Program-made: the position numbers and the translations under genes | Shown here: positions 33,183 to 41,613 of the stretch, one piece after another | Position numbering within the stretch: the first letter of the stretch is position 1 | Layout: each line of letters begins with the position of its first letter | Assembly (NCBI GenBank): GCA_963826145.1 | Contig: CAWGVW010000002.1 | Coordinates: forward strand, 1-64,000 | Length of the DNA stretch: 64,000 nucleotides | Direction of reading: 5' to 3' | From: JBGPLJ01 sp963826145 | Lineage (GTDB): Bacteria > Pseudomonadota > Gammaproteobacteria > Steroidobacterales > Steroidobacteraceae | Notes under the pieces: model-generated | What the model was told of the DNA's origin: nothing | The model's database searches: none | What the model saw: the letters and a program-made list of their open reading frames with translations, nothing else

Positions 33183-34112
33183 ATGTCCCCGATCACCCTT
33201 CTAGGCCCGCAATTCCGCGAGCCGAATCTCGGCCCTGTGCTCAAGGAGATCGCCCTCACTGGACCGCTGGTCGCCGTCACGGCTGGCTGGCAGGAACGCG
33301 AGGGCGAAATCGACGAGCTCGCGGCGCACATCGGCCGGGAAGTTACCGACCTGGGCCTCTATGCGCGCACCGAGGACCTGTTCGCACACGATCGGGTGCT
33401 GTTTGCCGAATACCGCGCACGCCAGGACCGGCTGCGGGCCCTGCAGGACCTTTATCGCATCCAGCTCGAACATGCGCTCGGCGCCGTGCTCGACGTCTGG
33501 CATCGGGGCCGCGAGGGCTGGATCGCAAGGGCCGCCAAGCGAAGCGCACTCGGCACGATGCGCCGGCTCGACCGTGAACACGTGCTCGCGATCGAGCGCA
33601 TCCACCAGGCGTTCGCGCGGCGCGTGGCGCTCGCGGACCGCCCCTCGATTGGCCGGCATCGCGAGGAACTCGCTGCCGGGATGCAAGGCGCCGCGGGTAT
33701 ACTCATCGCCGGCGGCCATGTCGCGGTGCTGGTAAACCGCCTGCGCCTCTTCGGACTCACGGAACTCCTGAGACGAAAGACCATCCTCGCCTGGTCGGCC
33801 GGCGCGATGGCGCTTGCCGAGCGGATCGTGCTGTTTCACGACGATCCGCCCCAGGGTGCCGGAGTTGCGGAGGTGTTCGACCAGGGATTGGGCCTCGTGC
33901 CCGGGATCCTGCCGCTGCCCCATGCCCAGCAGCGGCTGCGCCTGCACGATGGCGCGCATGTCTCGATCCTGACCCGGCGCTTCGCGCCAGCGCATTGCCT
34001 GACGCTCGATCACGGTTCGGTGCTCTCGTACGCGGGCGGGCGTCTGACGGGATACGCCAACAGCTGGCGCCTGACCCGCGACGGAACGCTCGCGGAGGCC
34101 AACGCGCCATGA
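33183..34112 (+). CDS. S51-like peptidase (cyanophycinase/class I amidotransferase-like fold)
   Basis: The 309-residue protein has PLVAVTAGWQEREGE near the start, then ILAWSAGAMALAERIVLFHD, in which the serine of WSAGAM occupies the nucleophile elbow of peptidase family S51 (cyanophycinase, dipeptidase E). Later HCLTLDHGSVLSYAGG could carry the histidine. The family cuts aspartyl or beta-aspartyl peptides. It lacks a signal peptide. It is translationally coupled (ATGA, 34109-34112) to a following esterase, and three ATP-grasp ligases are nearby. It is likely a hydrolase of the peptide bonds those ligases make, which is an inference. Confidence 0.78.
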   Translation: MSPITLLGPQFREPNLGPVLKEIALTGPLVAVTAGWQEREGEIDELAAHIGREVTDLGLYARTEDLFAHDRVLFAEYRARQDRLRALQDLYRIQLEHALGAVLDVWHRGREGWIARAAKRSALGTMRRLDREHVLAIERIHQAFARRVALADRPSIGRHREELAAGMQGAAGILIAGGHVAVLVNRLRLFGLTELLRRKTILAWSAGAMALAERIVLFHDDPPQGAGVAEVFDQGLGLVPGILPLPHAQQRLRLHDGAHVSILTRRFAPAHCLTLDHGSVLSYAGGRLTGYANSWRLTRDGTLAEANAP

Positions 34113-35245
34113 ACGCGGAACTGCGCGAGCTCTTCGCGAATGGCGACCCGGCGCCGGAGGCAATTGATGCCTTCCTCAAGGGAAACCACTTTCCCATCAT
34201 CGATCCGCGCGGCGTGACTTTCGTCTTTCGCGGCGCGGCTGAAGCCGTTCTGCTGCGGCTCTGGATCTCGGGCCTGCCTGCGACGCAACCGCTCGAGAAG
34301 CTTGGCGCGACCGATCTCTGGGCGCTCAGAGTCGACCTGCCGGAAACCTCGCGCGTCGAGTACAAGTTCGACGTGACGCGCTCCGGTGTCAGCGAATGGA
34401 TCACCGATCCCCTGAATCCGGTCAAGGCGACCGATCCGTTTGGCGCGAATTCCGTCTGCCAGGGCTACGGCTACCGGCGGCCGGAATGGACTCAGTTCGA
34501 TCGGCTCGCACGCGCGGGATCCATCGACGAACTGTGGATCGCAAGCGAGGCCTTCGGCGAACCGCGGCGAGTGCGGGTCTACCTGCCGGCGCGCTACCGC
34601 CGCACGCGGCGTTATCCGCTCCTCGTCGTGCATGACGGCGACGATTTCCTGCACTTCGCCGAGCTCAAGGTCGTCCTCGACAACCTGATCCACCGGCTCG
34701 AGATTCCGCCGCTCATCGTGGCGCTCAGCCAGTCGCCGGATCGCTTGAAGGAATACGCGGGCGACGTTCGGCACGCGCGCTTCATCGCGGAGGAAGTGCT
34801 ACCCGCCTTCCAGAAACGTTTTCCGCTCCGCGACGAGCCTGCCCAGCGAGCGCTCATGGGCGCGAGCTTCGGCGCTGTCGCGAGCCTGCACGTGGCGTGG
34901 TCGAACCCCGGCGTCTTCGGCCGGCTGCTGCTCGAGTCGGGATCCTTTGCGTTCTCGGACATCGGCCAGCACCGCCGCACGCCGGTGTTCGATCCCGTTG
35001 TGCGCTTCGTCAATGAATTCCGACAGGCGCCGAGCGAGGCGGCCGAGCGGATTTACATGACCTGCGGCATCTACGAGTCGCTGATCTACGAGAATCGCTC
35101 GCTCGTTCCGCTGCTTACGTCGGCCGGCGTCCAGGTACGCTTCGAGGAGGCGCGCGACGGCCACAACTGGGAGAACTGGCGCGACCGGCTGCAGGCGGGC
35201 CTTACCTGGCTCCTCCCCGGCCCGCTCTGGATGGTCTACGAGTAG
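34109..35245 (+). CDS. Alpha/beta hydrolase, esterase with N-terminal E-set/CBM48-like domain
   Basis: ATG at 34109 overlaps the previous stop. The 378-residue protein has an N-terminal beta-domain (GVTFVFRGAAEAVLLRLWIS, to VEYKFDVTRSG, near residues 35-95) like the E-set/CBM48 domains of Fes-type esterases and of glycogen-branching enzymes. The catalytic domain has VYLPARYRRTRRYPLLVVHD, the nucleophile in RALMGASFGAVASLH, and the histidine in ARDGHNWENW. It is likely a ferri-enterobactin-esterase-like or peptide-ester hydrolase. No siderophore genes are nearby, so the substrate remains open. Confidence 0.8.
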   Translation: MNAELRELFANGDPAPEAIDAFLKGNHFPIIDPRGVTFVFRGAAEAVLLRLWISGLPATQPLEKLGATDLWALRVDLPETSRVEYKFDVTRSGVSEWITDPLNPVKATDPFGANSVCQGYGYRRPEWTQFDRLARAGSIDELWIASEAFGEPRRVRVYLPARYRRTRRYPLLVVHDGDDFLHFAELKVVLDNLIHRLEIPPLIVALSQSPDRLKEYAGDVRHARFIAEEVLPAFQKRFPLRDEPAQRALMGASFGAVASLHVAWSNPGVFGRLLLESGSFAFSDIGQHRRTPVFDPVVRFVNEFRQAPSEAAERIYMTCGIYESLIYENRSLVPLLTSAGVQVRFEEARDGHNWENWRDRLQAGLTWLLPGPLWMVYE

Positions 35246-35255
35246 AATGCAAACC

Positions 35256-35330
35256 GGTACCGGGATTGGATAACTGGGGATTTGGGTCGCTCCGACTTGC
35301 CCAAATTCCCAGTTATCCAATCCCGGTACC
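35256..35330. repeat. GGTACC-bounded long inverted repeat, copy 2
   Basis: Arms at 35256-35286 and 35300-35330 pair in 30 of 31 positions with a 13-base loop. It lies 10 bases after the esterase stop and 27 bases before the first ATP-grasp gene, within one apparent operon. The arm begins GGTACCGGGATTGG, as in copies 1 and 3. Confidence 0.9.
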
Positions 35331-35357
35331 GCACAACAACAACGAGGTTCTCAAGCC

Positions 35358-36599
35358 GTGGCTCACGTGACGCGACATATCGGCCTCTCGCTCGGGGCCG
35401 ATATCTGCTGGCCGATCTGCTTCGAAGAAATCCTGAAGCGCCTGAAGCTCACAATTGCGCATCAGGGCGACACGCTGACGTTCGACGTCACCCGCGTGAC
35501 GATCGAGCCGTTCGACCTCAAGCAGCCGGTGCGCTATGACCTCGTCGTCGACCGGCTCACGCACTGGTATCACACGAGCCGCGAGTGGATCAAGAAGGCG
35601 GTCGTGCTCGATGACCTCTACGTCTTCAACAATCCCTGGTCGATCCAGGCGAACGAGAAACACACTACCTACGCGGCGATGATGCGGCTCGGCCTCCCGA
35701 TTCCGGACACGTGGATGGTGCCGCCGAAGTCCTACGACAAGACGGCGGATCTCGAGCCGACCCTGCAGCGCTACGCGCGGCTATTCGACGTCGGCACGAT
35801 CGGCCAGAAGCTCGGCTACCCGCTTTTCATGAAGCCCTACGATGGCGGCGGCTGGGTCGGCGTCACGAAGATCGACAACGTCGAGGCGCTCAAGGCCGCA
35901 TACGAAGCGAGCGGCACGAAGATCATGCACCTGCAGGCCGGCATCATTCCCTACGACAAATTCGTGCGCTGCATCGGGCTTGGGCCCCAGACGCGCGTCG
36001 TCAACTACAACCCGTCGGCACCGCTCCATGATCGCTACACCCTCGACCGCGATTTCGTCGACGCGAACGAGCGCGCGGCGCTCGAAGGCATGACGCTCAC
36101 GATCAATGCGTTCTTCGGCTGGGACTTCAATTCCTGCGAAGCGCTCCTGAAGAACCACCAGTGGTATCCCATCGATTTCGCGAATGCATGCCCGGACAGC
36201 CAGGTGACTTCGCTCCACTACCACTTTCCGTGGATGGTGAAGGCAAACCTCGCCTGGGCACTTTTCTGCGCCGCGACCAAACGACAAATGCGCAAGAACC
36301 TCGACTGGGAGCCGTTCTTCGCGATCGCTCGCGAAGATATTCCGTACACGGAGAAGCTCAAGCGCTATACGAAAATTGCGCATGAGCGCTTCGAAACGGA
36401 GCGCTTCGAGGAATTCCGCCGCGAGCACCTCGCGCATCTCGACGAGGTGGCGCACACGTTCTTCGGCACCGCTGAAGCGCGCGACGCCGTCCGCAAGAAG
36501 GTGACGGCGCTCTACCCGCCGCACGAGATCGATCAGTTCACGCAGCTTTTCATGGACCGCATCGGCGAATGGCGCCGCGTCGAAGGCAAGGCGGCATGA
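35358..36599 (+). CDS. ATP-grasp ligase (RimK-like, first of three)
   Basis: GTG at 35358 starts a 413-residue protein with the ATP-grasp core. The nucleotide-binding lysine is in YPLFMKPYDGGGWVGV, an acid-containing strand in FDVGTIGQ, and the metal-site strand is EALLKNHQWYPIDFANACPD. The preceding domain (GADICWPICFEEILKRLKLT and TIEPFDLKQPVRYDLVVDRL) is the usual substrate-binding lead. The enzyme is predicted to couple a carboxylate to an amine through an acyl phosphate, using ATP. It belongs to a different branch from the two ligases flanking glgA. It lies in one operon with the alpha/beta hydrolase at 36596 (4-base overlap). Confidence 0.8.
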   Translation: MAHVTRHIGLSLGADICWPICFEEILKRLKLTIAHQGDTLTFDVTRVTIEPFDLKQPVRYDLVVDRLTHWYHTSREWIKKAVVLDDLYVFNNPWSIQANEKHTTYAAMMRLGLPIPDTWMVPPKSYDKTADLEPTLQRYARLFDVGTIGQKLGYPLFMKPYDGGGWVGVTKIDNVEALKAAYEASGTKIMHLQAGIIPYDKFVRCIGLGPQTRVVNYNPSAPLHDRYTLDRDFVDANERAALEGMTLTINAFFGWDFNSCEALLKNHQWYPIDFANACPDSQVTSLHYHFPWMVKANLAWALFCAATKRQMRKNLDWEPFFAIAREDIPYTEKLKRYTKIAHERFETERFEEFRREHLAHLDEVAHTFFGTAEARDAVRKKVTALYPPHEIDQFTQLFMDRIGEWRRVEGKAA

Positions 36600-37342
36600 G
36601 CACGGGTATCGCCGCCCGCCAGACCTGGACGTGGACGACGGAACGCCTGCCGGAGCCGGCGCGCGTCGTGCGTTGGGGCCACTACGGCGCGCCGGTGCTG
36701 CTCTTTCCGACGGCAAGTGGCGACTACGAGGAGGTCGAGCGCTTCAAGCTGATCCAGGTGCTTGCGCCACTGCTCGATGCGGGCCGGACCAAGGTCTACT
36801 CCATCGACAGCATCGCGGGCAAGACCTGGCTCGCGGGTTCGCATTCGCCCGAGTACTGCTCGCGAGTGCAGAATCTCTTCGACTCGTACATCTACAACGA
36901 GATCGTGCCGCACATCCGCCGCGACTGCGGATCGTCCGATCTCGAGATCATCGCGACCGGCGCCTCCATCGGCGCGTTCAACGCCGTCGCAAGCATTTGC
37001 CGGCATCCGGATGCGTTCCGGCTCGCGATCGCGATGAGCGGCACGTTCGACCTCTCGAAATACCTCGGCGGACGGATGAACCAGGATTTCTATTTCTCAT
37101 CGCCCGTGCACTACCTCCCCGGCCTCGCGGACGGACCGGTGCTCGCGAGGCTGCGCGAACGATTCATTCTGATCCCGACCGGCTCGGGCGATTACGAGGA
37201 TCCGGGAGAATCCTGGCGGATTGCGAATGTGCTCGGCGCCAAGCGCATTCCGAATCGGGTGGACGCATGGGGGCCGGACTATCACCACAACTGGGTGACC
37301 TGGCGCGAGATGCTCCCGAAGTACTTGGGCGAGATGACCTAG
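36596..37342 (+). CDS. Alpha/beta hydrolase (esterase), compact type
   Basis: The 248-residue protein has WGHYGAPVLLFPTASGDYEE, the oxyanion loop, the nucleophile in EIIATGASIGAFNAVASICR, and the histidine in PDYHHNWVTWREML near the end. It is a serine hydrolase of the esterase family that also contains S-formylglutathione- and PHB-depolymerase-like enzymes. No signal peptide is seen. The start overlaps the ATP-grasp stop (ATGA at 36596), suggesting that it processes the ligase product. The stop shares the palindrome CTAG (37339-37342) with the stop of the convergent ATP-grasp gene. Confidence 0.8.
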   Translation: MSTGIAARQTWTWTTERLPEPARVVRWGHYGAPVLLFPTASGDYEEVERFKLIQVLAPLLDAGRTKVYSIDSIAGKTWLAGSHSPEYCSRVQNLFDSYIYNEIVPHIRRDCGSSDLEIIATGASIGAFNAVASICRHPDAFRLAIAMSGTFDLSKYLGGRMNQDFYFSSPVHYLPGLADGPVLARLRERFILIPTGSGDYEDPGESWRIANVLGAKRIPNRVDAWGPDYHHNWVTWREMLPKYLGEMT

Positions 37343-38556
37343 CTTGCGTAGAGCTTGAGGTTTGTTCCGAAGTCGTCGGCCATTTTCAGCGTTTCGGCGA
37401 GATCCGGATGCCGCAGCATGATGAAACCGTCGGAGACGAGCGTCTGCTTCCAGTTGCGGCGTGGCGCGCCAATGGGCAGCAGCGTCTCCCAGACGACGTG
37501 ATCTCCGTACTTGCGCTTGAGCGCATCGAGCCCTTCGATCGAGCGGATACGACCGACACCGATCGCGCGCTTGTAGATGGTGGCGACGTTGAAGCGCCGC
37601 GCGACCTCGGCTTCGAACGTGCCGTGCACGACGGCGTTGGCCCACTCGCGGTACACGTCGAAATCACAGGCGTAATTCATCTGATCGACCTGGTGCGCAC
37701 CCGGCGGACGGGCACCGATTTCCCCGAACACGACCTCGCCGTCGGACTTTCGATACCACTCCATGTGCGTGAAGCCGGTGCGAAAGCCGAGCGCGCGGAT
37801 CACATCGAAACCCATGCGTACACCGCCGGAGAGCTGCGAGTCTTCCACATCGCGCAGCGCGATGACCTGCGGGCTGATCCATTCGTTCGAGCGCGCGACG
37901 AGCGGGCGCGGGCGATACCAGGCGATGTTGTAGTAGGCGATCCGGCCTTCGATGGTCACGGTGTCGAAGGTGAATTCATCGCCGTCGATGAACTCCTCGA
38001 CGCTCACCATCGGGATGTGAGCAAGCCTTGGCAGGACATCCCTCAACCCGTCGGCATCTTCCACCCGATAGGTATCCGCCGAGCCCGCGCCGGAGATCGG
38101 TTTCAGGATGAGCGGAAAGCCGATGCGCTCGGCCGCTTCCCAGCAGCCGGCCACGGTGGTCGCCGGCAGGTGATGCGGCGTGCGGATGCCGGCGCCGTCG
38201 AGCACCTGTTTCATCCGTTCCTTGTCGCGGAATGGAAGCGTGCCCTGCACCGTGAGGCCCGGCACGCCGAGCGCCTGCCGCAATTCCGCGGCGAGCGACA
38301 TCGCCGCTTCCCAGAGCGACTCGATGCGGTCGATCTGCCGGCCCTGGAGCCACGCGCGCAGCTCGTACACGACCGATGGAATGTTCCAGAGCGATCGCAC
38401 CTGCAGATAGCCAGAGAGCGCCTTGCGTGCGGCCTCGGGCAGCGATTCCTTCGGCGAGTCTCCGACGCCGAGCACAGTGGCACCGACTTCGGCGAGGCCG
38501 CGCGTGAAGTGCGGCATATCCGCCGGATAGCCGGGAGAGATGACGAGAACGAGCAT
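37339..38556 (-). CDS. ATP-grasp ligase (second of three, paralogue of the one at 40306)
   Basis: Start ATG at 38556 (MLVLVISPGYPADMPHFTRG). The 405-residue protein has the ATP-grasp lysine in GFPLILKPISGAGSADTYRV, the loop VEEFIDGDEFTFDTV, and the metal site in FGEIGARPPGAHQVDQMN. These three motifs recur in the protein at 40306-41526 (IFKPRAGAGASGTT, VEEFIEGHEGFLDT, EIGCRPPGVGQWD), and both proteins begin and end alike, so they arose by duplication. It should ligate a carboxylate to an amine or thiol. It is transcribed away from glgA. Confidence 0.82.
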   Translation of the reverse strand: MLVLVISPGYPADMPHFTRGLAEVGATVLGVGDSPKESLPEAARKALSGYLQVRSLWNIPSVVYELRAWLQGRQIDRIESLWEAAMSLAAELRQALGVPGLTVQGTLPFRDKERMKQVLDGAGIRTPHHLPATTVAGCWEAAERIGFPLILKPISGAGSADTYRVEDADGLRDVLPRLAHIPMVSVEEFIDGDEFTFDTVTIEGRIAYYNIAWYRPRPLVARSNEWISPQVIALRDVEDSQLSGGVRMGFDVIRALGFRTGFTHMEWYRKSDGEVVFGEIGARPPGAHQVDQMNYACDFDVYREWANAVVHGTFEAEVARRFNVATIYKRAIGVGRIRSIEGLDALKRKYGDHVVWETLLPIGAPRRNWKQTLVSDGFIMLRHPDLAETLKMADDFGTNLKLYAS

Positions 38557-38777
38557 GGACCGGGTGAGATGTTCTTGTAGTAGCCGGGCTGGGCGCGAAT
38601 AGTAAGATGCCGGAAGGCCGCGAAACCAGTGATCTACGAAGAATCTTTTACATCGCCGCCGCCCATTTGGTATTTGAAGCCCACGCCCGTTCGAATGCTT
38701 GCCGCAAGCGCATCGTTCGGCGCGAATGAAGAGTGTTTTGGTATCGCAAGCCCACGAAAGAGTCGAACTCAAAGTTC

Positions 38778-40238
38778 ATGCGCATCGCCTTCGTAGCATC
38801 CGAATTCGCGCCGCTTGCAAAAACCGGCGGACTCGCGGACGTTTCGAGCGCCCTCACGCGCCTCCTTCACCGCAGCGGTTTCGACGTTCGGGCGTTCATG
38901 CCACTGTACTCGCGCATCGATCGTGCCGCTCTCGCGCTCGTGCCTGTCGAATTCCTGAAAGACCTGGCGATTTCGCTCGGGTCCCATCGCTATCACTTCG
39001 ACGTGCTCACCGGAAAGCTGCCGAATTCCGACATGCCGATGTATTTCATCGACTGTCCGGTGCTCTACGGGCGCGCGGGAATCTATTCGCGAGAAGCGGA
39101 TGAGCACCTGCGTTTTCTCCTGCTGACGCGGGCGGCGATCGAGTGCTGCCAGCGGATGGGTTTTGCGCCGGACATTTTCCATTGCAACGACTGGCACACA
39201 GCGTTCGCTCCGCTCTTCCTGAAGTCGATCTACAACTGGGACAGGATCTTCGCGCGCACAAAGAGCGTGCTTACGATTCACAACATCGGATATCAGGGCG
39301 TGTTCGGCGCCTCGGCGCGCGACGATCTCGGTCTCGGGCCGGGCGTGCACCTGCTGCACCAGGACGATCTCGCGCTCGGCCGCATCAATTCGCTGAAACA
39401 TGGCGTGATGTACGCTGACAGCGTCACGACGGTCAGCCCGACGTACGCGCGCGAGATCGCGACGCCGCAGTACGGGATGGGGCTTGAAAACGTCGTGCGC
39501 ATGCGCGGCGATTCGGTCGTCGGGATCCTGAACGGCGTCGACTACGACGAGTGGAACCCCCAGACCGATCGCTTCCTGCCCGCACACTACGAGGCGAAGA
39601 ATCTCGCCGGCAAGGAAAGAGTCAAGAAGGCGCTGCTCGAGCGGGTGAAGGTCGCCTACGCACGCGAAACACCGCTCATCGGCCTCATCAGCCGGCTGAC
39701 CGTGCAGAAGGGCATCGACCTCCTGTTCGAGGCGTTGCCGCGCACGCTCGCCGCGCGCAACTACTGCTTGGTCGCGCTCGGCAGCGGCGAGCCGCATTAC
39801 GAAGAGTTCTTCGAGCGCCTAGTGCGCGCCTATCCAGGCCGTGTTGCCTTCTATCGCGGCTACAGCGAGGAATTCGCGCACCTGATCGAGGCCGGCAGCG
39901 ACATTTTCCTCATGCCCTCGCTCTACGAGCCTTGCGGACTCAATCAGATGTACAGCCTGCGCTACGGCACGGTGCCGATCGTGCGCAGGACCGGGGGTCT
40001 CGCGGATTCGGTGCAGATCTACGATCCGCACTCGGGCGAAGGCACGGGCATTGTCTTCGACGATTACAATGTTGAGGCGGTCTCCTGGGCGATTACCACT
40101 GCCGTCGATCTCTTTCAAAACCGGCGCCGCTGGAACCGGATCGTGCGCAACGGGCTCGCGCAGAATTTCTCCTGGGACCGCCAGGGGGGCGAGTACATTG
40201 CCCTCTATGAACGTTTGACCGGTACCGGGATTGGATAA
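38778..40238 (+). CDS. glgA: Glycogen synthase (ADP-glucose)
   Basis: Start ATG at 38778 gives MRIAFVASEFAPLAKTGGLA, the GlgA start with the KTGGL ADP-glucose loop. The protein of 486 residues is a GT5 enzyme with the two Rossmann domains (FHCNDWHTAFAPLFLK early, then GLISRLTVQKGIDLL and MPSLYEPCGLNQMYSLRYGT for the second). It extends alpha-1,4-glucan chains. Its stop codon lies in the left arm of an inverted repeat, so the last residues TGTGIG are encoded by the repeat. Flanking genes on both sides are ATP-grasp paralogues. Confidence 0.95.
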   Translation: MRIAFVASEFAPLAKTGGLADVSSALTRLLHRSGFDVRAFMPLYSRIDRAALALVPVEFLKDLAISLGSHRYHFDVLTGKLPNSDMPMYFIDCPVLYGRAGIYSREADEHLRFLLLTRAAIECCQRMGFAPDIFHCNDWHTAFAPLFLKSIYNWDRIFARTKSVLTIHNIGYQGVFGASARDDLGLGPGVHLLHQDDLALGRINSLKHGVMYADSVTTVSPTYAREIATPQYGMGLENVVRMRGDSVVGILNGVDYDEWNPQTDRFLPAHYEAKNLAGKERVKKALLERVKVAYARETPLIGLISRLTVQKGIDLLFEALPRTLAARNYCLVALGSGEPHYEEFFERLVRAYPGRVAFYRGYSEEFAHLIEAGSDIFLMPSLYEPCGLNQMYSLRYGTVPIVRRTGGLADSVQIYDPHSGEGTGIVFDDYNVEAVSWAITTAVDLFQNRRRWNRIVRNGLAQNFSWDRQGGEYIALYERLTGTGIG

Positions 40239-40292
40239 CTGGGGATTTCGCTTTGGCGCACGCAAAATCCCCAGTTATCCAATCCCGGTACC
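40221..40292. repeat. GGTACC-bounded long inverted repeat, copy 3
   Basis: 28-base perfect arms (40221-40248 and 40265-40292) with a 16-base loop. It starts inside the glgA coding end and supplies its stop codon. The right arm ends 13 bases before the ATG of the ATP-grasp gene, whose GGAGAG ribosome site follows directly. Confidence 0.92.
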
Positions 40293-40305
40293 TCCGGAGA
40301 GTGCG

Positions 40306-41526
40306 ATGCACGTGATCTTTGTAGAGCCGGCGTTTCCGCACAACCAGCGGCAGTTCGTGCGCGCGCTCGCGGCGGTTGGCGCACGCGTCATCGGCATCGG
40401 CGAACGCCCGGCCGGCGGACTCGACGACGAGCTCAAGAGCTGGCTCACGGACTACGTGCAGATCGGCTCTGTCGTCCACGAGCCGTCTTTACTCGACGCC
40501 GTGCGGCGTGTACAGCGGCAGATCTGGGTCGACCGAATGGAGGCGACGGTCGAGGCACACATCATGCCGGCGGCCAAGGTGCGGGAAGCTTGTGGCATTC
40601 CGGGCACGTCCGTACGCACGGCCTGGCTCTGCCGCGACAAGCCGTCGATGAAGGAAGCACTGCGCGCGGCCGGCATTCCCTGCGCGCAATCGGCGAGCAT
40701 CGACAACCCGGTTGCGGCGCGGGAGTTCGCGCACGCCGTCGGCTATCCGCTCATCTTCAAGCCGCGCGCCGGCGCTGGCGCTTCCGGCACGACGCGCATC
40801 GACAACAACAGCGAGCTCGAGCACGCGATCCGCAGCTTCGGCGTCGACCGCGGCCAGTCGATCGCCGTCGAGGAATTCATCGAGGGCCACGAGGGCTTCC
40901 TCGACACACTCACCATCCGCGGCGAAGTCGCGCACGAGTTCGTGAGTCACTACTTCCCGAACGTGCTCGAAGCGATGCGCGAGCGCTGGATTTCACCGCA
41001 GATCGTCGCCACCAACCGCATCAAGGCGGAAGGCTACGACGAAGTGAAGTTGCTCGCGCGGCGCGTGATCGCGGCGCTCGAGATCGGCACCTCCGCGACG
41101 CATATGGAATGGTTCTTCGGACCGAAGGGCCTCAAGTTCTCGGAGATCGGCTGCCGTCCTCCGGGTGTCGGCCAGTGGGATGTCTATTCGGCCGCGAACG
41201 ACTTCGACATCTATCGCGAGTGGGCCATGGGCATCGTGCACGGCACGACGAGCCAGACGCTCTCGCGCCGCTATTCCTGCGGGATGATCGCGCTACGGCC
41301 GAATCGCGACGGGCGGATCGTCGGCTACGACGGACTCGACCGCATCGACCGCGAATTCGGCGAATGGATCGTCGCCGCTCATTTCCCGCCTGCCGGCACG
41401 CCGACCCAGCCGGTCGAGGCGGGCTACATGGCAAACGCCTGGATGCGCGTGCGGCATCCGGACTACGACCACCTGCGGCACATCCTCAATACGATCGGCG
41501 AGACCGTAAAGGTCTGGGCGCAGTAG
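40306..41526 (+). CDS. ATP-grasp ligase (third of three)
   Basis: Start ATG at 40306, with GGAGAG upstream. The 406-residue protein has MHVIFVEPAFPHNQRQFVRA at the N-terminus, the nucleotide lysine in YPLIFKPRAGAGASGTTRID, the acid pair in VEEFIEGHEGF, the metal strand in FSEIGCRPPGVGQWDV, and ends TVKVWAQ. It is a paralogue of the ligase at 37339-38556. The substrate binding half (LLDAVRRVQRQIWVDRMEAT) is typical of carboxylate-amine ligases that make peptide-like bonds. It is read in the same direction as glgA, 67 bases behind its stop, across the inverted repeat. Confidence 0.82.
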   Translation: MHVIFVEPAFPHNQRQFVRALAAVGARVIGIGERPAGGLDDELKSWLTDYVQIGSVVHEPSLLDAVRRVQRQIWVDRMEATVEAHIMPAAKVREACGIPGTSVRTAWLCRDKPSMKEALRAAGIPCAQSASIDNPVAAREFAHAVGYPLIFKPRAGAGASGTTRIDNNSELEHAIRSFGVDRGQSIAVEEFIEGHEGFLDTLTIRGEVAHEFVSHYFPNVLEAMRERWISPQIVATNRIKAEGYDEVKLLARRVIAALEIGTSATHMEWFFGPKGLKFSEIGCRPPGVGQWDVYSAANDFDIYREWAMGIVHGTTSQTLSRRYSCGMIALRPNRDGRIVGYDGLDRIDREFGEWIVAAHFPPAGTPTQPVEAGYMANAWMRVRHPDYDHLRHILNTIGETVKVWAQ

Positions 41527-41529
41527 ACC

Positions 41530-41610
41530 AAAAAAGGGGACAGATTTATTTTCGCGCAATTCTCGCGCGTTCCATCAATTACTCGAGAAAATAAATCTGT
41601 CCCCTTTTTT
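41530..41610. repeat. Perfect 24 bp inverted repeat, possible bidirectional terminator
   Basis: 24-base arms starting AAAAAAGGGGACAG (41530-41553) match perfectly at 41587-41610, with a 33-base loop. The stem ends in a T-run on both strands, so it can end transcription of the ligase gene and of the convergent LEA-type gene (stop at 41614). Elements with a GGGGACAGATTTATTT core are widespread in proteobacterial genomes. Confidence 0.85.
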
Positions 41611-41613
41611 GTC

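Noticed and set aside
36631..38580. A 649-residue open frame on the plus strand
   Set aside because: It runs across two real genes in other frames and its product is rich in Arg/Ala/Asp without any family pattern; it is a shadow of high-GC coding sequence.
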